Below are positions 13,301 to 24,679 of a stretch of 64,000 nt of DNA, one piece after another; position 1 is the stretch's first letter; the number at the start of each line of letters is the position of its first letter. Below the pieces are notes generated by a model. The model was not told the origin of the DNA. It was given only the letters and a program-made list of their open reading frames with translations, and did no database searches. The stretch spans positions 636,001 to 700,000 of the forward strand of contig NC_087378.1 in assembly GCF_963675165.1 (NCBI RefSeq). Direction: 5' to 3'. The stretch is from Halichondria panicea. Lineage: Eukaryota > Porifera > Demospongiae > Suberitida > Halichondriidae. A program made the translations under genes and the position numbers.

Positions 13301-15239
13301 TGTCCAACACTGATCACATGCAAGCCTCTTAGCAACAAAGAATTGTAGTAGGAAACATGTATGGTCCTTGGTTATCAATATTTCTCTCCTCTACAGATGA
13401 AGAATAAGGCATCTCCTGGTGTCCCTCTAGCTGGTGGCCATCGCAATGAGCAGCCTAGTCGACATGTATCCTTGTTACAGCCGAGAGATCTCTATTTCAA
13501 CAAACCATCATTTCAATCGACACCACGTCCTCCACATTGTGAGTGTCTGGAAAGTCCATTGACTCTTTTATTTATGCAATGCGATCTTTTATCCACTCAC
13601 CCTCACATGCAACTCATTATTCCATACTTCTCTTTCCCACAGCTGCTCCACGTCCACCAAGAGACATACCACTACCGCCAGCGTTGCCCTTTGGACCCTT
13701 GCCGCCTCCGTTGCCCTTTGGACCCCCGCCGCCTCCGTTGCCCTTTGGACCCCCGCCTAGATATCTGAGATCACCCCGACGTCGTGACTTTCCGATTCCA
13801 CCTATTCTACCGCCGATGCAAGCTCACTTACGACCCCCACTTTTATCACACCATCACCCACTCCCTCCACAACTCTCACACCATCACTTACGTCCTACAA
13901 TCTCTCCACACACTCGTAGGGTCCCTCGGCAAAGAGGACACCAAATCTTTTCGAGCGACAGTGAAAGTGACTCCGACTGTGGACGAATCTCATCGGGGCT
14001 GAAAGAAATCATTCCAGCATCTTGTTCCAGCAATAACGAGAGCTCCCTTGTTCCCACAAATACGCTTGACAACAAATCTGAAGATGGGACCACCTCCTAT
14101 TGTAGGCCCGAGCAAATTGCATATAAGCATCAACGCATTCCCATGCCTGGTGTAAGAATTGGCACGCAGCATATAGAGTCTCATACCAATACAGAGGTCA
14201 TAAACTCCAGTAGACCTAAAGAAGAGTTTCGAATTGAACAATTGCATACTCCGGGAAGCTCATCAGATCCGCTGCAGTTTTATACGAGGCTACCCCAGAA
14301 GAGAGCAACTCCTTGGTCATCTGTTAACCGTCCTCTCGGCGGTAGTAAAGACAAGTTGGTTTTCACACGACTAAGACAGAAGGAGCTAAGATCAAACAAT
14401 ACATTCACGCCGAAGTGGCGTCCCCAGAGAAAAGCCGAACCGTGGGTACTTCCTGAGAGTGAGATGTGGGACGTGATTAGCCCAAGTACTGCCGAGGAGA
14501 CCGTCCAACCTACAGCTGTGTCAAAAACTGTGGTTGATTCGAGTAACGAACAAATGGCTGAAATTACCAATTGTAAGAAAGTTGAAGTGAACAGTAATCC
14601 AGTGTGCGAGAACAAATCCCACTCGACCAAAAATGAACATAAATTAGATAAAGTTCCTAAAAATATAACTCGTACTGCATGTGTCGAATCAGTGTCTACA
14701 GGAAGCCAAGAGGGTGGTGGTATCGCACACAAGAAGGTGAGCTCAAATTTGCATTGTAATATTCTTTGTGGCCTGTACTGAAGCCTGTTTCTGATAGAGA
14801 CACCTTCAGAAATTCCTGTGTTTAATTATATATTGCGATACCCTACACTGTAATAACTCATAACTGTATTGTATCCCCCCCCCCCCCCCCCCCTCAGGTT
14901 TTGGCCTCCCCTCAGGCTCCGCTGCCTGTCCACCCCCTCTTGGCATCCTATAGCATAACAAAGTCACCAAACTACACATCCTCTCGTAGCTACAACTCCA
15001 CACCTGTAACATCCACCACTAAAGATAGTAATAACAACTTAATCGGTCTATCCAGCCCTACTAGAAGTAGCCCCACTTCAATCAAGTCTCGCAATGAAGC
15101 ACGCAATAAAAGACAGACAGATAAGTCTCCTTGTTTGGATATGTTTAGTATCGTTGGCTCCCTGTCTGTGACCACTGACTCTAGTGTAATGCTACCTTCC
15201 GAAGGGTCTATTGAAAACATGGCAGTCTCTCTTTATTAA
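10312..15239 (+). CDS. Multi-dsRBD RNA-binding protein (Staufen/TARBP2-like)
   Basis: Six exons (10312-11004, 11063-11528, 11699-11808, 13397-13538, 13643-14736, 14898-15239) join in phase into 948 residues. Three double-stranded-RNA-binding-type folds are visible. The first (about residues 8-80, LLRDHARTHNDTLEYSEP to AEKDAYTSI) has a Pro-rich insertion in its loop. The second runs from NIVDALFDAARKRGI to CEAAAKLLETL. The third, the most canonical, runs from PIGQLNDLLAKERLADAKY to GLSKKQAKRCAAENLLSEM with the helix-2 KKQAK RNA-contact motif. The C-terminal half is disordered, with PLPFGPPPPP repeats. Staufen-like mRNA localisation or a Dicer/ADAR-partner role is possible; I cannot choose between them. 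The start is the first in-frame ATG, so an upstream exon could be missed. Intron 3 (about 1.6 kb) holds an antisense gene and two repeats. Confidence 0.75.
12179..12758 (-). CDS. Small secreted protein nested antisense in an intron
   Basis: Two exons (12758-12690 and 12625-12179) join in phase 0 into 171 residues. The first exon is exactly a signal peptide (MIFISIGVLLTVVLYSTPG, then FSTC), and the intron has a GTAAGT donor and a TTAG acceptor. The mature part is compact and polar, with DSDPYVGISDGFNSNLFIL, PSYTPCQPYPASQDDVRI and YGVCSAADNNGFS at the end. Three Cys are seen. No TM segment follows, so secretion is likely. I recognise no named domain; the alternating hydrophobic pattern suggests a beta-sandwich, which is inference. 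It lies wholly inside intron 3 of the dsRBD gene on the other strand. Confidence 0.7.
12786..13015. mobile_element. MITE with TACCGTATAGCG ends, copy 1
   Basis: The terminal inverted repeats are CCGTATAGCGCGAAATTTTC at the left and its complement GAAAATTTCGCGCTATACGG at the right. TA lies outside both ends as a likely target duplication. The interior holds more copies of CGAAATTTTCG and CACGAAAAT in both orientations and no ORF. A shorter relative lies at 50048-50219. Confidence 0.85.
13054..13303 (+). repeat. Tandem duplication, two ~125 bp units
   Basis: Units 13054-13174 and 13175-13303 both start GGGAGTACATGAACTCC and end GTACTGTAACACATTTGT. They differ mainly by an 8-base insertion (TGAGTTTA) in the second. 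Each unit also contains a small inverted repeat around CCTACAATAGG. The pair lies in intron 3 of the dsRBD gene. Confidence 0.9.
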
Positions 15240-15495
15240 CATAATATTAACTAAAATAGTATAAGTACCCAAATTTTAGTGTTGCTCTAGACTATTCAAT
15301 TGTATGAGCTTCTTTGGTTCGGCATATATAGCATATTTATTATGCCTGCATCTTTTCTAGCTTATCTTCTTGATTTGTGCTTACACCATAATTATGTCAT
15401 TGACTGACTGTTATGGCATTTGATACGAAAATGTACACTCATTGATTTAATTATTGACTGTCTATAATTACAGTATTGTACGTATAATTCGCTTT

Positions 15496-18400
15496 TCAAT
15501 GAAGACTTTCCAGTAACGGTTCTCGATAGAAATTAGTTGACATCTTTTTCATCTCAGTATGTGTGTTGATATTTGCTTCCGATACATTCCTTCGTTTGTA
15601 TGTTGCTAGGGCTACTCTAACTCTGATAATCACATGGTAGGCCACAATAGCTAGAAATTGTATAAAAACAATACCTATTGATATGTAGGTGGTCGCTATA
15701 TCAGCCGTTGTGTTGGACTCTATGTACAGTTTAAAGCTTGCCAGTAACGTAAGGTTTAGTATGAACGACATTTCAAGAAGGGACAACCATTTTGTTTTGT
15801 ATGGCATTTCTTGTATTGCACAATGAAGAAGCAATCCTACTCCCATGAGCGTTATAGCCAGTAGGTTTATTCTTGGCGTAGATGTAGACGTAATGGCAAA
15901 CAAGAGTAGCAAAATAACACGTACAATCAATAGCAGTCCAAACCAGTATTGAATCTTGTATTTAAATTGGCCGAGATAAGCATCGAAAAATGGTTTCCAT
16001 CTGTTAATCCAGTTTAGAGGCTTAAAGTGTGACTTTCTCTTCAGGCATTGATGTGTTAGTAGGAAGAGTGTAAACGGTAGCCATAGCAATAGCAGGATAG
16101 CTACAGCTGCGAGGAAAAGTATTATGTGTCGCCCGCTCAAGTAATTAATGTTACCGTCAGCGGTCCACACTATTTGAAAGTTTCGTGAAGACTCAATAAC
16201 TGAGTAGCTGAGACAGTTGAAAATGTTTCGGAGGAGCTTTGTATACGAGAGTAGGATCAGTGTTGATAATACTGGAACTGAATTGTGTCCAAATATTCGA
16301 CTAGCTCTAGTTGAGTATCTGGATGCAAGTATTATGGCCCCCGTGATGCACCATACATAGGCTGGGAATGTGAATTGTAGCCATGTTTTCCAATAAGCGT
16401 CGAGTCCATTGATAAAGCAAGTCTCTATTCCAAGGTCAAGGTTTAACCAAGCTACAAAAGTGTGCAATGTTTTTAAAGCTGGGTGTGTTGCTTTTGTTGA
16501 AAATAAAATGCTTTTGCTCCCCCATACAATATTTGCGTAGAATATCAATCCGTTAATAGTTCCTTTGGAAACAGTTGTATCCAACAGTTTGATGAATATT
16601 ACCAGTAGAGCTCCGACTAGAATACAGGCAATTACTAAAAATCCATATTCATTATTGCAAGGGAGACATCTCGATGATCCTAGAACAAGGCTCAGGTTTC
16701 CTAGGCAACCACCACAAAGAATTCCTGAGCGGTTAAAGTCACATTGTGTATTTGGTGACTCTAGATCAACTGATATATTCTCTGACTTACAGTAGTCGTT
16801 TGGGCAGTATTGATTGATAACAAAATCAGTTGTATTTTCAGTTTTGGTTTCAGTTAGGCTTACCCAAGTGGCTCCATTGCGATACACGTAACCGGTGTGG
16901 TTAGAAATAGTGCAGATTTTCACTCCCTTCTCCTCTAGTCTGGGATGGCAGGAACAGATGTACGGTGGTGTTTGTCGGAGCATAAAGCCAAGGGGGCACT
17001 CTTTTAGGGTTAGTCTGAGATACACCGTGTGATAGAGTAGTTTGTCTCTGATGATTCCGTCCCTATGGTATGTGCTTATGTATTCTTTATTTGGATGGCA
17101 TTCCTTCCTTGTTAGTCTCTGGTATGGTCTTGCACTGAGCGTAATGGCAGTTCTCATGCTGCCTACTGTTGGTGACTGCAATGCATACTGCAGTTGTGTA
17201 CAGTTGTATAGTGAACGGACTTCTTGGATTTCTTGAGTTTGGCTTAAAAATGTTTCTCCTTGCTCCTGTAGAACTTTAGAGTAGACAGTCCCTGCAGTGG
17301 TGCCAAAACTGCAACCCACAAGTACAGCTGGCACTGTGAATTTCTCACCGGGGAAAAGTGGTGAAATTTCCCTATCTATAAAGTCCATATCAGCACATTC
17401 GGGTAACCCCTGTTCGTTACATAGACAAACCCGAGTGGGACTGCATGTCACAGCCGTCGGTGATATCGTGTTGTTAGTGTGAAATTTGTAGCTCTCCTTA
17501 TTCAACATGTAGCATTGTGCGTACGTATGTTTCCAAAAGCGACATCTATTTTTCAAATACCCTCCGTATATATCATGCCCTCCGTTGCTAGCCCAGTTGT
17601 TGCTAAACCAAACGTTGACCTTGTGGTCTTTAGAATCAAACTGATTAGGATTTGAATTATTACGTGTGTAGAAACATGATGGTTCTGTGTTCGAGTTGAT
17701 GTTTTCCTCAATTTTGATGTACATAGCTCCTCCCACTTCCTTTGCCGTATTCCCATCAAAGTAGACCTGTGAGTTGTCGTGGAAAAAGAGCCGAGAGTTG
17801 TACAACGATAAAGCGCCTCCTTTTGAGCCTGTATTGTTCCGAAATAGTACTTCACCAGAAAAGGCAATGACACTGTTATAGGTCTCCATAGCTGTACATT
17901 CGTTGTTGATGAATTTGCAGTCTGTAACAATAAGTTTATTAACATTATTCAATTGTATTGCTGCTAAATTATATTTGTTGGCAATAAAACTTCGGACAAT
18001 TACTTCATACAATTGAATGAACAGAGACGAGGGATTGACATAGTCCCCGTAGTAATCGCTCTTCACTGCAACCAGGGCTTGGTTGCTGCCTGTAAGATCA
18101 GAATTTGTAATGGTAACGTTAATTTTGTCTCCAGATGTGAACGGTATGTTGATGTACACGCAGGTCCATTTGTTGCAGTCAAATTCCGTGTTTTCTATAA
18201 TAAACTGTACGTTGCTTGGAGAATGGTCAATTTTAGCGTATTTGATAATTAGTTGGATTAGATTTGGCTGCTGTTGAATGTTAAACTGTCGTATGGGAAT
18301 AAACCTAAATGTACAGTTTACAACATGAAATCTGAGGGTTTTGTGCATGTTAGCAACTTCTAAATTTATAGCCAATTTCCCACCGTAGCGAGTGTCCCTC

Positions 18401-19122
18401 AATTCTATAAATGTATACGTAACCCCGTTTCCCAATCCAGTTTCAATTCCAGGGAGATTAGCATGAGATGTGATATTGCAATGCACTAGCTTGAGGCTTG
18501 TGGAATTGCTATACTCACACATACCAAGCTTAAGCTGGCTGTCCACTGTCTCCGTATTATTCAGCACAGCAGTTTGAAAATGGTGCAAACTGCAGCTGCT
18601 TGCAAGAGTGGTCCCGATTAGCGAGCTGCTTTGTATCTCCAATTCTTCGCTATCAATTGTAGCGTAACAGGTTGAAAGTTGAACTCCTATAAGTAATGCA
18701 GTGGTTGTGCTGATCTCTATTTGTTGTTGCCATGCGATGTATGAATTTTGTACTATGTCATACTCTCCTATTATTTTTAGGCTTTCAATAGTGAAGAAGC
18801 TGATGTTGGTGGCCTGCAAAACTGAATCTCTTGATATGGAAAGTGTAGGGATTGTTTTCAAATAACCAATGAGATTCACAGTCGTAGAATTTGCAAGAAT
18901 GAGTGATGACTTGTTTTGAAGAAAATGTTCACCTTTCAAGAAGGCAAATGTTGTTCCATCAGCTCCATTTTCTGCTGACAAAATGAAAGAACTTGATGAA
19001 TAGTAGTCAATGGTGTGGCAGGGTTGAGGGCAGTGGTTGGGTGAGTTGAGTGGTGTCACATAAAATGTGACTGATTCACACTGACCCACTACCAAAACTG
19101 TCAGACTAAGTAGCAGCAACAT
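15496..19122 (-). CDS. Single-exon beta-helix ectodomain plus multi-pass membrane protein
   Basis: One uninterrupted 1208-residue frame. It opens with a signal peptide (MLLLLSLTVLVVGQ), followed by CHTIDYYSSSS and a long Asn/Thr-rich region whose spacing (NCTF, NTEFDC, NSRLFFHDNSQVYFDGNTA with GGAMYI) fits a right-handed parallel beta-helix. A Cys-rich neck ends in GILCGGCLGNLSLVLG and CLPC. About nine hydrophobic segments follow, beginning FLVIACILVGALLVIFI, with family motifs GTINGLIFYANIV, WLNLDLGIETCF, TWLQFTFPAYVW, LLSYTKLL and RYWFGLLL-like IQYWFGLLLIVRVI. I recall this membrane block from large uncharacterised sponge and cnidarian families; no function is established to my knowledge. 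A surface receptor or adhesion role is inference. Four multi-exon relatives lie downstream. The lack of introns suggests a retrocopy origin or a separate intronless lineage. Confidence 0.85.
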   Translation of the reverse strand: MLLLLSLTVLVVGQCESVTFYVTPLNSPNHCPQPCHTIDYYSSSSFILSAENGADGTTFAFLKGEHFLQNKSSLILANSTTVNLIGYLKTIPTLSISRDSVLQATNISFFTIESLKIIGEYDIVQNSYIAWQQQIEISTTTALLIGVQLSTCYATIDSEELEIQSSSLIGTTLASSCSLHHFQTAVLNNTETVDSQLKLGMCEYSNSTSLKLVHCNITSHANLPGIETGLGNGVTYTFIELRDTRYGGKLAINLEVANMHKTLRFHVVNCTFRFIPIRQFNIQQQPNLIQLIIKYAKIDHSPSNVQFIIENTEFDCNKWTCVYINIPFTSGDKINVTITNSDLTGSNQALVAVKSDYYGDYVNPSSLFIQLYEVIVRSFIANKYNLAAIQLNNVNKLIVTDCKFINNECTAMETYNSVIAFSGEVLFRNNTGSKGGALSLYNSRLFFHDNSQVYFDGNTAKEVGGAMYIKIEENINSNTEPSCFYTRNNSNPNQFDSKDHKVNVWFSNNWASNGGHDIYGGYLKNRCRFWKHTYAQCYMLNKESYKFHTNNTISPTAVTCSPTRVCLCNEQGLPECADMDFIDREISPLFPGEKFTVPAVLVGCSFGTTAGTVYSKVLQEQGETFLSQTQEIQEVRSLYNCTQLQYALQSPTVGSMRTAITLSARPYQRLTRKECHPNKEYISTYHRDGIIRDKLLYHTVYLRLTLKECPLGFMLRQTPPYICSCHPRLEEKGVKICTISNHTGYVYRNGATWVSLTETKTENTTDFVINQYCPNDYCKSENISVDLESPNTQCDFNRSGILCGGCLGNLSLVLGSSRCLPCNNEYGFLVIACILVGALLVIFIKLLDTTVSKGTINGLIFYANIVWGSKSILFSTKATHPALKTLHTFVAWLNLDLGIETCFINGLDAYWKTWLQFTFPAYVWCITGAIILASRYSTRASRIFGHNSVPVLSTLILLSYTKLLRNIFNCLSYSVIESSRNFQIVWTADGNINYLSGRHIILFLAAVAILLLLWLPFTLFLLTHQCLKRKSHFKPLNWINRWKPFFDAYLGQFKYKIQYWFGLLLIVRVILLLLFAITSTSTPRINLLAITLMGVGLLLHCAIQEMPYKTKWLSLLEMSFILNLTLLASFKLYIESNTTADIATTYISIGIVFIQFLAIVAYHVIIRVRVALATYKRRNVSEANINTHTEMKKMSTNFYREPLLESLH

Positions 19123-19776
19123 AATTACCAGTGCTTACCCGAAATTTTTAATTAGTTCTGTTCAACTCACAATATTCTATTCGGCAGGGTCTTACTAATC
19201 ACTAATAATAGCTCCAGTCCTTTAGAAGACTGATTGCAATCTTCCCAAATTCTTCTTTGTATTTTGTGAAACTAGATCTAGAGATTATCGTCTACAATTG
19301 CATGAAAACTCCCAATAGTTAGTGCTCGGGCCTTTTAGATTTCAGTTTAGAACGAGTTTTGTATCAGTTATGGTTTCTTCTTCACTATTTCCCAAGCTGC
19401 TCATCTCAATCCAACTCTGCATGAAGCTATAGTTACTAGACCTATACACAAAATAATAAAATGTTTGAAAAATGAAACAGAGTTTCACTGCATTATAGCT
19501 TTATAGTTCCACCCATCGCTTCACCCACCCACCCTATATACACCCACTCACCTAGTACCTAAGGTAGCTTAAGCTTACATGTATCCAATGGTATATGTTA
19601 AATTATTGCCCCTTGCATACACAACTCATGTCTGTCAGGTTTATTTCAAAACATAACGTCTTACAATATTGTTTAGTGTGTAGGCATCACAATACAAGTC
19701 TTACGCTTATACATTGTCTAAAGTGATCCTAAAATGTCCATATAATTATATATATGGTGAGGATCCTGCCCCCTGG
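19123..19776. other. Intergenic, no gene seen
   Basis: AT-rich sequence between the start of the beta-helix gene and the stop of silicatein 1, both on the minus strand. It must hold the promoter of the former and the 3' UTR of the latter. No exon, repeat or RNA gene was recognised. Confidence 0.5.
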
Positions 19777-21685
19777 TCAGAGGGAGGGGTAGGAGGCGTC
19801 TGTTGCTATACCACACTGGTTGTAGCGATTCCTGGACATCATGATGTAGCCATCTTCACCCCAAGCTGTGCCCCAGCTGTAGAAATAGACAATGGCCCTA
19901 GTCAATGCGAACAGATTGTGAAAATATTTGTATCAATGCATGTTTGTGAAAATATTTGTATCAATGCATGTTCGTTCAATGGGTATGTCATGTGGCTCCA
20001 TGAACCTTGACTTAATGTTGAATCAGTACATGCTTGACCTATTCATACTTTGCCTATATAGTTGGTATACTGTTGATGTGTATTTAGGGTAATCTGTATG
20101 CATGTGACGTACTCAGTAACATATGTTTTTTTGTCACTTTTCCAGCCAGTTATATATGACAGACCTTATTTTAAGATTTTAAAAAGGAAAAGCCTTACCT
20201 ATTTTTAACCCTCCAGTATTCTCTTCCATCCGATGATCTGCCATATCCTATCACTAGCATGGCGTGGTTGATGTCGTAGTTGGAGCACCGGTAATTGTCA
20301 AACACACCACTCGAGTAGAACTGTGGTTGTCAATATGTACACAGCAAGCATGCCGCATGCATGCACGACTATAATTATAGTACTGTGTACAAACTATTGA
20401 GGGGTAGAGTACCTACCCTAAATTCTGTGGAGCTTGCATCCACGGCAACTGTCACGGGACCAGCGAATGCCACAGCTGCTTGTAGGTCAGTCTCACTGCC
20501 TGCTCGTATTATGACTATCCCGGACATTGTTGCTCCTATTTCTTCGTAACTGAAGTTACAGGGCATTTGCTGCTAATAGTTAATACTTTAACTTTGTAAC
20601 CGTTTGTGGTTTTCAGTACAGTGTATACTCACCACTCCCTTGTAAGGGTAGTACTCTTCAGTGTTGACCCCGTCATTGAAAACAATATACATGAATGTAT
20701 TGTACATGTTTCCGCCATAGCATGCGTTGTTTCCTTCAGGCACTGTTTGTGTGTGAAATGTATGTTCCACTGTATAAAATTATGTCAATTATTGCGTAGC
20801 CAACAGGCACAATTCAAACCTCTTACGTGAGCAGTCGATGATGTTCTGCTCACTCAGTCCAGCACTTTTCCCGTACGCCAGAGAATAGAAACCTTCTAGG
20901 GCACCAATTGATGCAAATGCATAGCTAGCTCCACAGTCTTCCTGCATACATTTTTCACAGTTAGAGGGATTCACCGAGAATTACCCGCTATCATTTGTGC
21001 TTTTTAGGCTCAGTATTAGGTTGTGTTGTACTTGTTAGATATTCGGCCCCAGTTGGCACCTGATTTTTGACGTCCGAGATAGCCCCCTTCTGTCTCCAGT
21101 CAACAAACTCTGGCCAGGAGCTGAAAGTAGGCGGCACATAGATCTCTACCTTTGCATTGTGTTTACTGCTTTTGTCCCACGACTTATAGGTCAGGTACTG
21201 GGCAGCGTACTCAGAGTTTGTCTGCATGGACGGAAAGCAAGACGCGCATCAAAAGTGTTAATGTATTTCTTCATGTCAGCATGCACAGGAAATTATCGCT
21301 GTTACTCAAAGTCACCATATCAGCAAACTTGTTTAGTGCGAGTTTAAATCCTAGGACTCCAGCTCTGTAATTGACGTTATGCTGTTGTATGTACTCTCTG
21401 TTTGATAGCCACACTAGATGTCTCTCCAGCTCTTCTCTGTCCGAGTCATAATACTTAGTGTGCTTTGTCTTCCACAGCTGCCATTCCTCTATGAACTGAT
21501 ACTTTGGAGCCAGGCTTGCTGCTGATAGGACTAGTGTAACACTTAAAACTAGCAACAGCAGGGAAGCTGCAGTGCAAGAAACAAACGAGAGAAATCATCG
21601 TGCATGTTGCTAAAATAAACTAAGTGTGTATTATGTATGGCTATAAATGTAGTGTGTGTTGGGGCCTTTGCTTACCTTTGCTCAT
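19777..21685 (-). CDS. Silicatein 1 (Ser-substituted cathepsin L family)
   Basis: Eight exons (21685-21676, 21566-21316, 21221-21060, 20941-20827, 20742-20633, 20572-20417, 20320-20199, 19876-19777) join in phase into 341 residues. Silicateins are cathepsin L relatives that form the axial filament of demosponge spicules and promote silica condensation. Seen here: a signal peptide whose first three residues come from a 10-bp exon, an I29-type propeptide ([20 protein letters not shown]), then the mature domain. The active-site motif is DCGASYAF, so the papain-type Cys is Ser, as in silicateins. The His (INHAML) and Asn (KNSWGTAWG) are kept, and the C-terminus [15 protein letters not shown] is typical. 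It differs from the other two at [15 protein letters not shown]. The Ser-rich stretch before the His is poor here ([11 protein letters not shown]). It is head to head with silicatein 2. Confidence 0.93.
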
Positions 21686-22387
21686 CTTTTAGCCTCAATA
21701 TCAATATCTTTATATCTGTAGCTAGCTACAAAGGCCTACATCAAGGTTACTTTGGCAATGGTTTGCTATATAGCTATATTAATTTATTCATTTCCTCACT
21801 AATATCTGTATATATCTGTACCTAAACCAGCAGTTGATGGTCTAAAGTACCTACGACACTGAATAGCCCTTCCTAATTGCTAAACTAATTGCAGATCTTC
21901 TGAGCGATGTTCACACGCATCGAACTTCCATTAAAGTTGCATTGTTAAGAAAACGTGCCCTGTTGCATGCATGACTGAATTGTCTGTATGCTTTGACAAT
22001 ACATACTGAATGCAGTAGTTTGTACAGTATTCACTGGACAACAATTGATAGGAAAATGTCATCACGTCTTTCAGATGCCAGTACCAATCGCAAGGCTCAA
22101 TTGTAAACTTCTCATTATGCGAGTGTAGCTAATGGAGTCTATTCAGAGGCTATTAGCATAATAAAATGGACAAAGCAATTTACTACCGTCAGTTTTCTAT
22201 AAGTAGAGAGTTCTCATTTTAAACAGTATAGAGTCACATCAGAGCTAGAACAAAGATTGCCAGTGGAATCACCATTTCATCAAAAGTGAGTACCAAATTA
22301 ATGTTGGTACTTGGTTTTAAACTGTCTGATGATACTGCACGTGTGATAACCAGACTCTCTCTTCTTGTTTACCTGCAGATTCAAACT
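21686..22387. promoter_or_regulatory. Divergent intergenic region between silicatein 1 and 2
   Basis: About 700 bp separate the two start codons. On the plus side a TATA-like CTATAAG lies at 22197-22203. A likely 5' UTR intron follows: donor GTGAGT at about 22284, acceptor just before the ATG at about 22378. On the minus side TATAAAG (plus CTTTATA, 21708-21714) lies close to the 10-bp first coding exon. Shared control elements for spicule-cell expression are plausible but not shown. Confidence 0.5.
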
Positions 22388-24313
22388 ATGCTCGTGTCAG
22401 TAATAGCAGTACTGGGTCTCGTTGCAGTCTCCTCCGCCGTGGAGCCAAAGTATGAGTTTGTGGAGGAATGGCAAGTGTGGAAGTCTCGACACGAAAAAAT
22501 CTACGACACACATCTTGTAGAGCTAGAGAAACATCTTACCTGGTTGTCTAACAAGAAATACATCGAGCAACACAATGCCAACTCTCACATTTTCGGCTTT
22601 ACTCTTGCAATGAACAAGTTTGGAGACATGGTAAGAAATTCTCATGCATGGGAATTTCCTCTTCAATTTTTTTTGCTACAAGCTAAAGCTGTTGTGATTA
22701 CTGAGGATTTTTTCCTATAGACTGAGCTGGAATGGACAGACTACCTCTCAACGTACCAAGTTAGAGAACAGAACGAGAATGGAAACTACTCCAAGACCTT
22801 TCAGCCTGAATCCCAAGTCTACGATTATCCAGAGGCTGTAGATTGGAGAACAAAGGGAGCAGTGACTGCCGTGAAGGACCAGGTTTGTGCAAGGTTTTTT
22901 CACCTGTATGATTATATCGATGCTTAAATGCTTTTTGTTAGCTCATGCATGCATACATGGGATCCATTATGGTGCTATGAGATATTTCATCAATATTCCA
23001 TGATGTATAGGTGTGTTGCAAATCAATTAAATCATGCTCTTCTGTGTGTAAATAGGGAGACTGTGGAGCTAGCTATGCATTCAGTGCCATGGGTGCTCTT
23101 GAGGGAGCTTATGCTTTGGCTCACGGTGGGAACAGAGAGTCACTCAGCGAGCAAAACATCATCGACTGCTCAAGTTAGTTACCATGCACCTGCTGCCTCT
23201 TATTAGATTGCAACGTCGTGCATATGATATTCATACACCTGTTTGTATAGGCTTTATAAGACTTTCTATACTTATGTGAATATTATGTCGTCTTTTATTC
23301 TACCCCTTCAGTTCCCTATGGAAACCACGGTTGCCATGGTGGAAACATGTACGATGCTTTCCTATATGTGATAGCTAATGATGGAGTATCAAAAGAGAGC
23401 GCATATCCTTTCTTTGGAAAGGTAAGCATTATGATTTCCCGAGCCAGCTTTAGAGTTTTAACTTGGTATGGTATGTTCCTTGCAGTTTTCACTATAATTA
23501 TAATTGTTTTGCTATAAATTATAGCAATCATACTGCAACTACCAGAAGACGTACCGAGGCACCTCCATGTCTGGCAGTGTGTCTATTAAGAGTGGGAGTG
23601 AGGAGGACTTGCTAACAGCTGTGGCTAATGTGGGGCCAGTTTCTGTGGCCATTGATGGTGCTAACAGTGCCTTCAGGGTGAGCCTTTCAGTTAAGCATGC
23701 TACTTTAATAGCAGCATTGAGGCACGCTATTTGCACACTATTTGTCTTGCACATGATTTTTTTAGTGAGGTACAATGTTGTATATGGTGACTAGTGAAGC
23801 CTTTTGTTTCTGACATCTTAGCGAGAATGTACTTGCCTTTTTACAATTCGTTACCAAGCATGTCCAAATACATTAACACGTCATAATTATATCACCCCAC
23901 TCACACACACACTCAGTTCTACTACAGTGGAGTGTATGATTCTTCCCGATGCACCAGCTCTAGTCTCAACCACGCCATGGTCATCACTGGCTACGGTTCT
24001 TATTCTGGAAAGAAATACTGGCTAGCTAAGAACAGGTACGTATAAAGAATGGGTTAGAAACCCTTCACTTGGTTCAGCCAGAGATGCATATTTTGTTAAG
24101 TTTCTTTTTGCAACACATTGAACTCTGGAATGATCTTTTGCAATTCTCCTCTAGAAGAATGTTGCATTCTCTCTTGTGATATAACAATTATTCCCTCCTC
24201 TGTCTATCTGCAGCTGGGGGACCAACTGGGGACAGAGTGGATTTGTGATGATGGCCAGGGACAAGTACAACCAGTGTGGTATCGCCTCAGATGCATCCTA
24301 CCCTACACTCTAA
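22388..24313 (+). CDS. Silicatein 2 (alpha-like)
   Basis: Seven coding exons (22388-22630, 22721-22882, 23056-23173, 23312-23421, 23525-23677, 23917-24035, 24214-24313) join in phase into 334 residues. It has a signal peptide ([17 protein letters not shown]), a propeptide ([17 protein letters not shown]), then mature start [20 protein letters not shown]. The active-site motif is [17 protein letters not shown], so Ser replaces Cys. [19 protein letters not shown], the Ser-rich [13 protein letters not shown] with the catalytic His, and [12 protein letters not shown] with the Asn complete a Ser-His-Asn set. This is the most canonical silicatein of the three. Intron positions match the other copies, showing duplication of a common gene. 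A noncoding first exon ending near 22283 is likely. Confidence 0.95.
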
Positions 24314-24488
24314 CTTCAATGTCTCCACCATAGCTTAACTACATACACTCTATTAACATTAACATAAGACATTCTGTGATTTAACTATCTAGCTCTAATT
24401 GATTGTTCTCTAGTTACCCAATCTGTATAATTGTTTGTAGTCCATGTTGTAATTCTTATTTTGTAAAAGAAACATCCTTGACCTCACA

Positions 24489-24494
24489 AATAAA
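24489..24494 (+). terminator. Poly(A) signal AATAAA for silicatein 2
   Basis: A consensus AATAAA lies about 175 bp after the silicatein 2 stop and before receptor A starts. It is the clearest cleavage signal in this spacer. Confidence 0.5.
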
Positions 24495-24679
24495 CTACAA
24501 AGTACAAAGTGATTCTAGAAAGGGGGGTGGAGCTGGGCTGCACAAAATAATAACAAACACCATGTGACCGGATAAGTGGGTGTGTGCAAACCCAGGCCTG
24601 AGTAGTTATTGTAGTGTAGAGTACGTCTGTCCTAGAAGATCTCCCTTGTCCAATCAAGCTCACCCACTGTCAATCTACA

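Noticed and set aside
20827-20941. Ordinary cathepsin L protease
   Set aside because: The catalytic Cys is Ser (CGASYAF) in all three copies, which is diagnostic of silicatein rather than a sequencing error.
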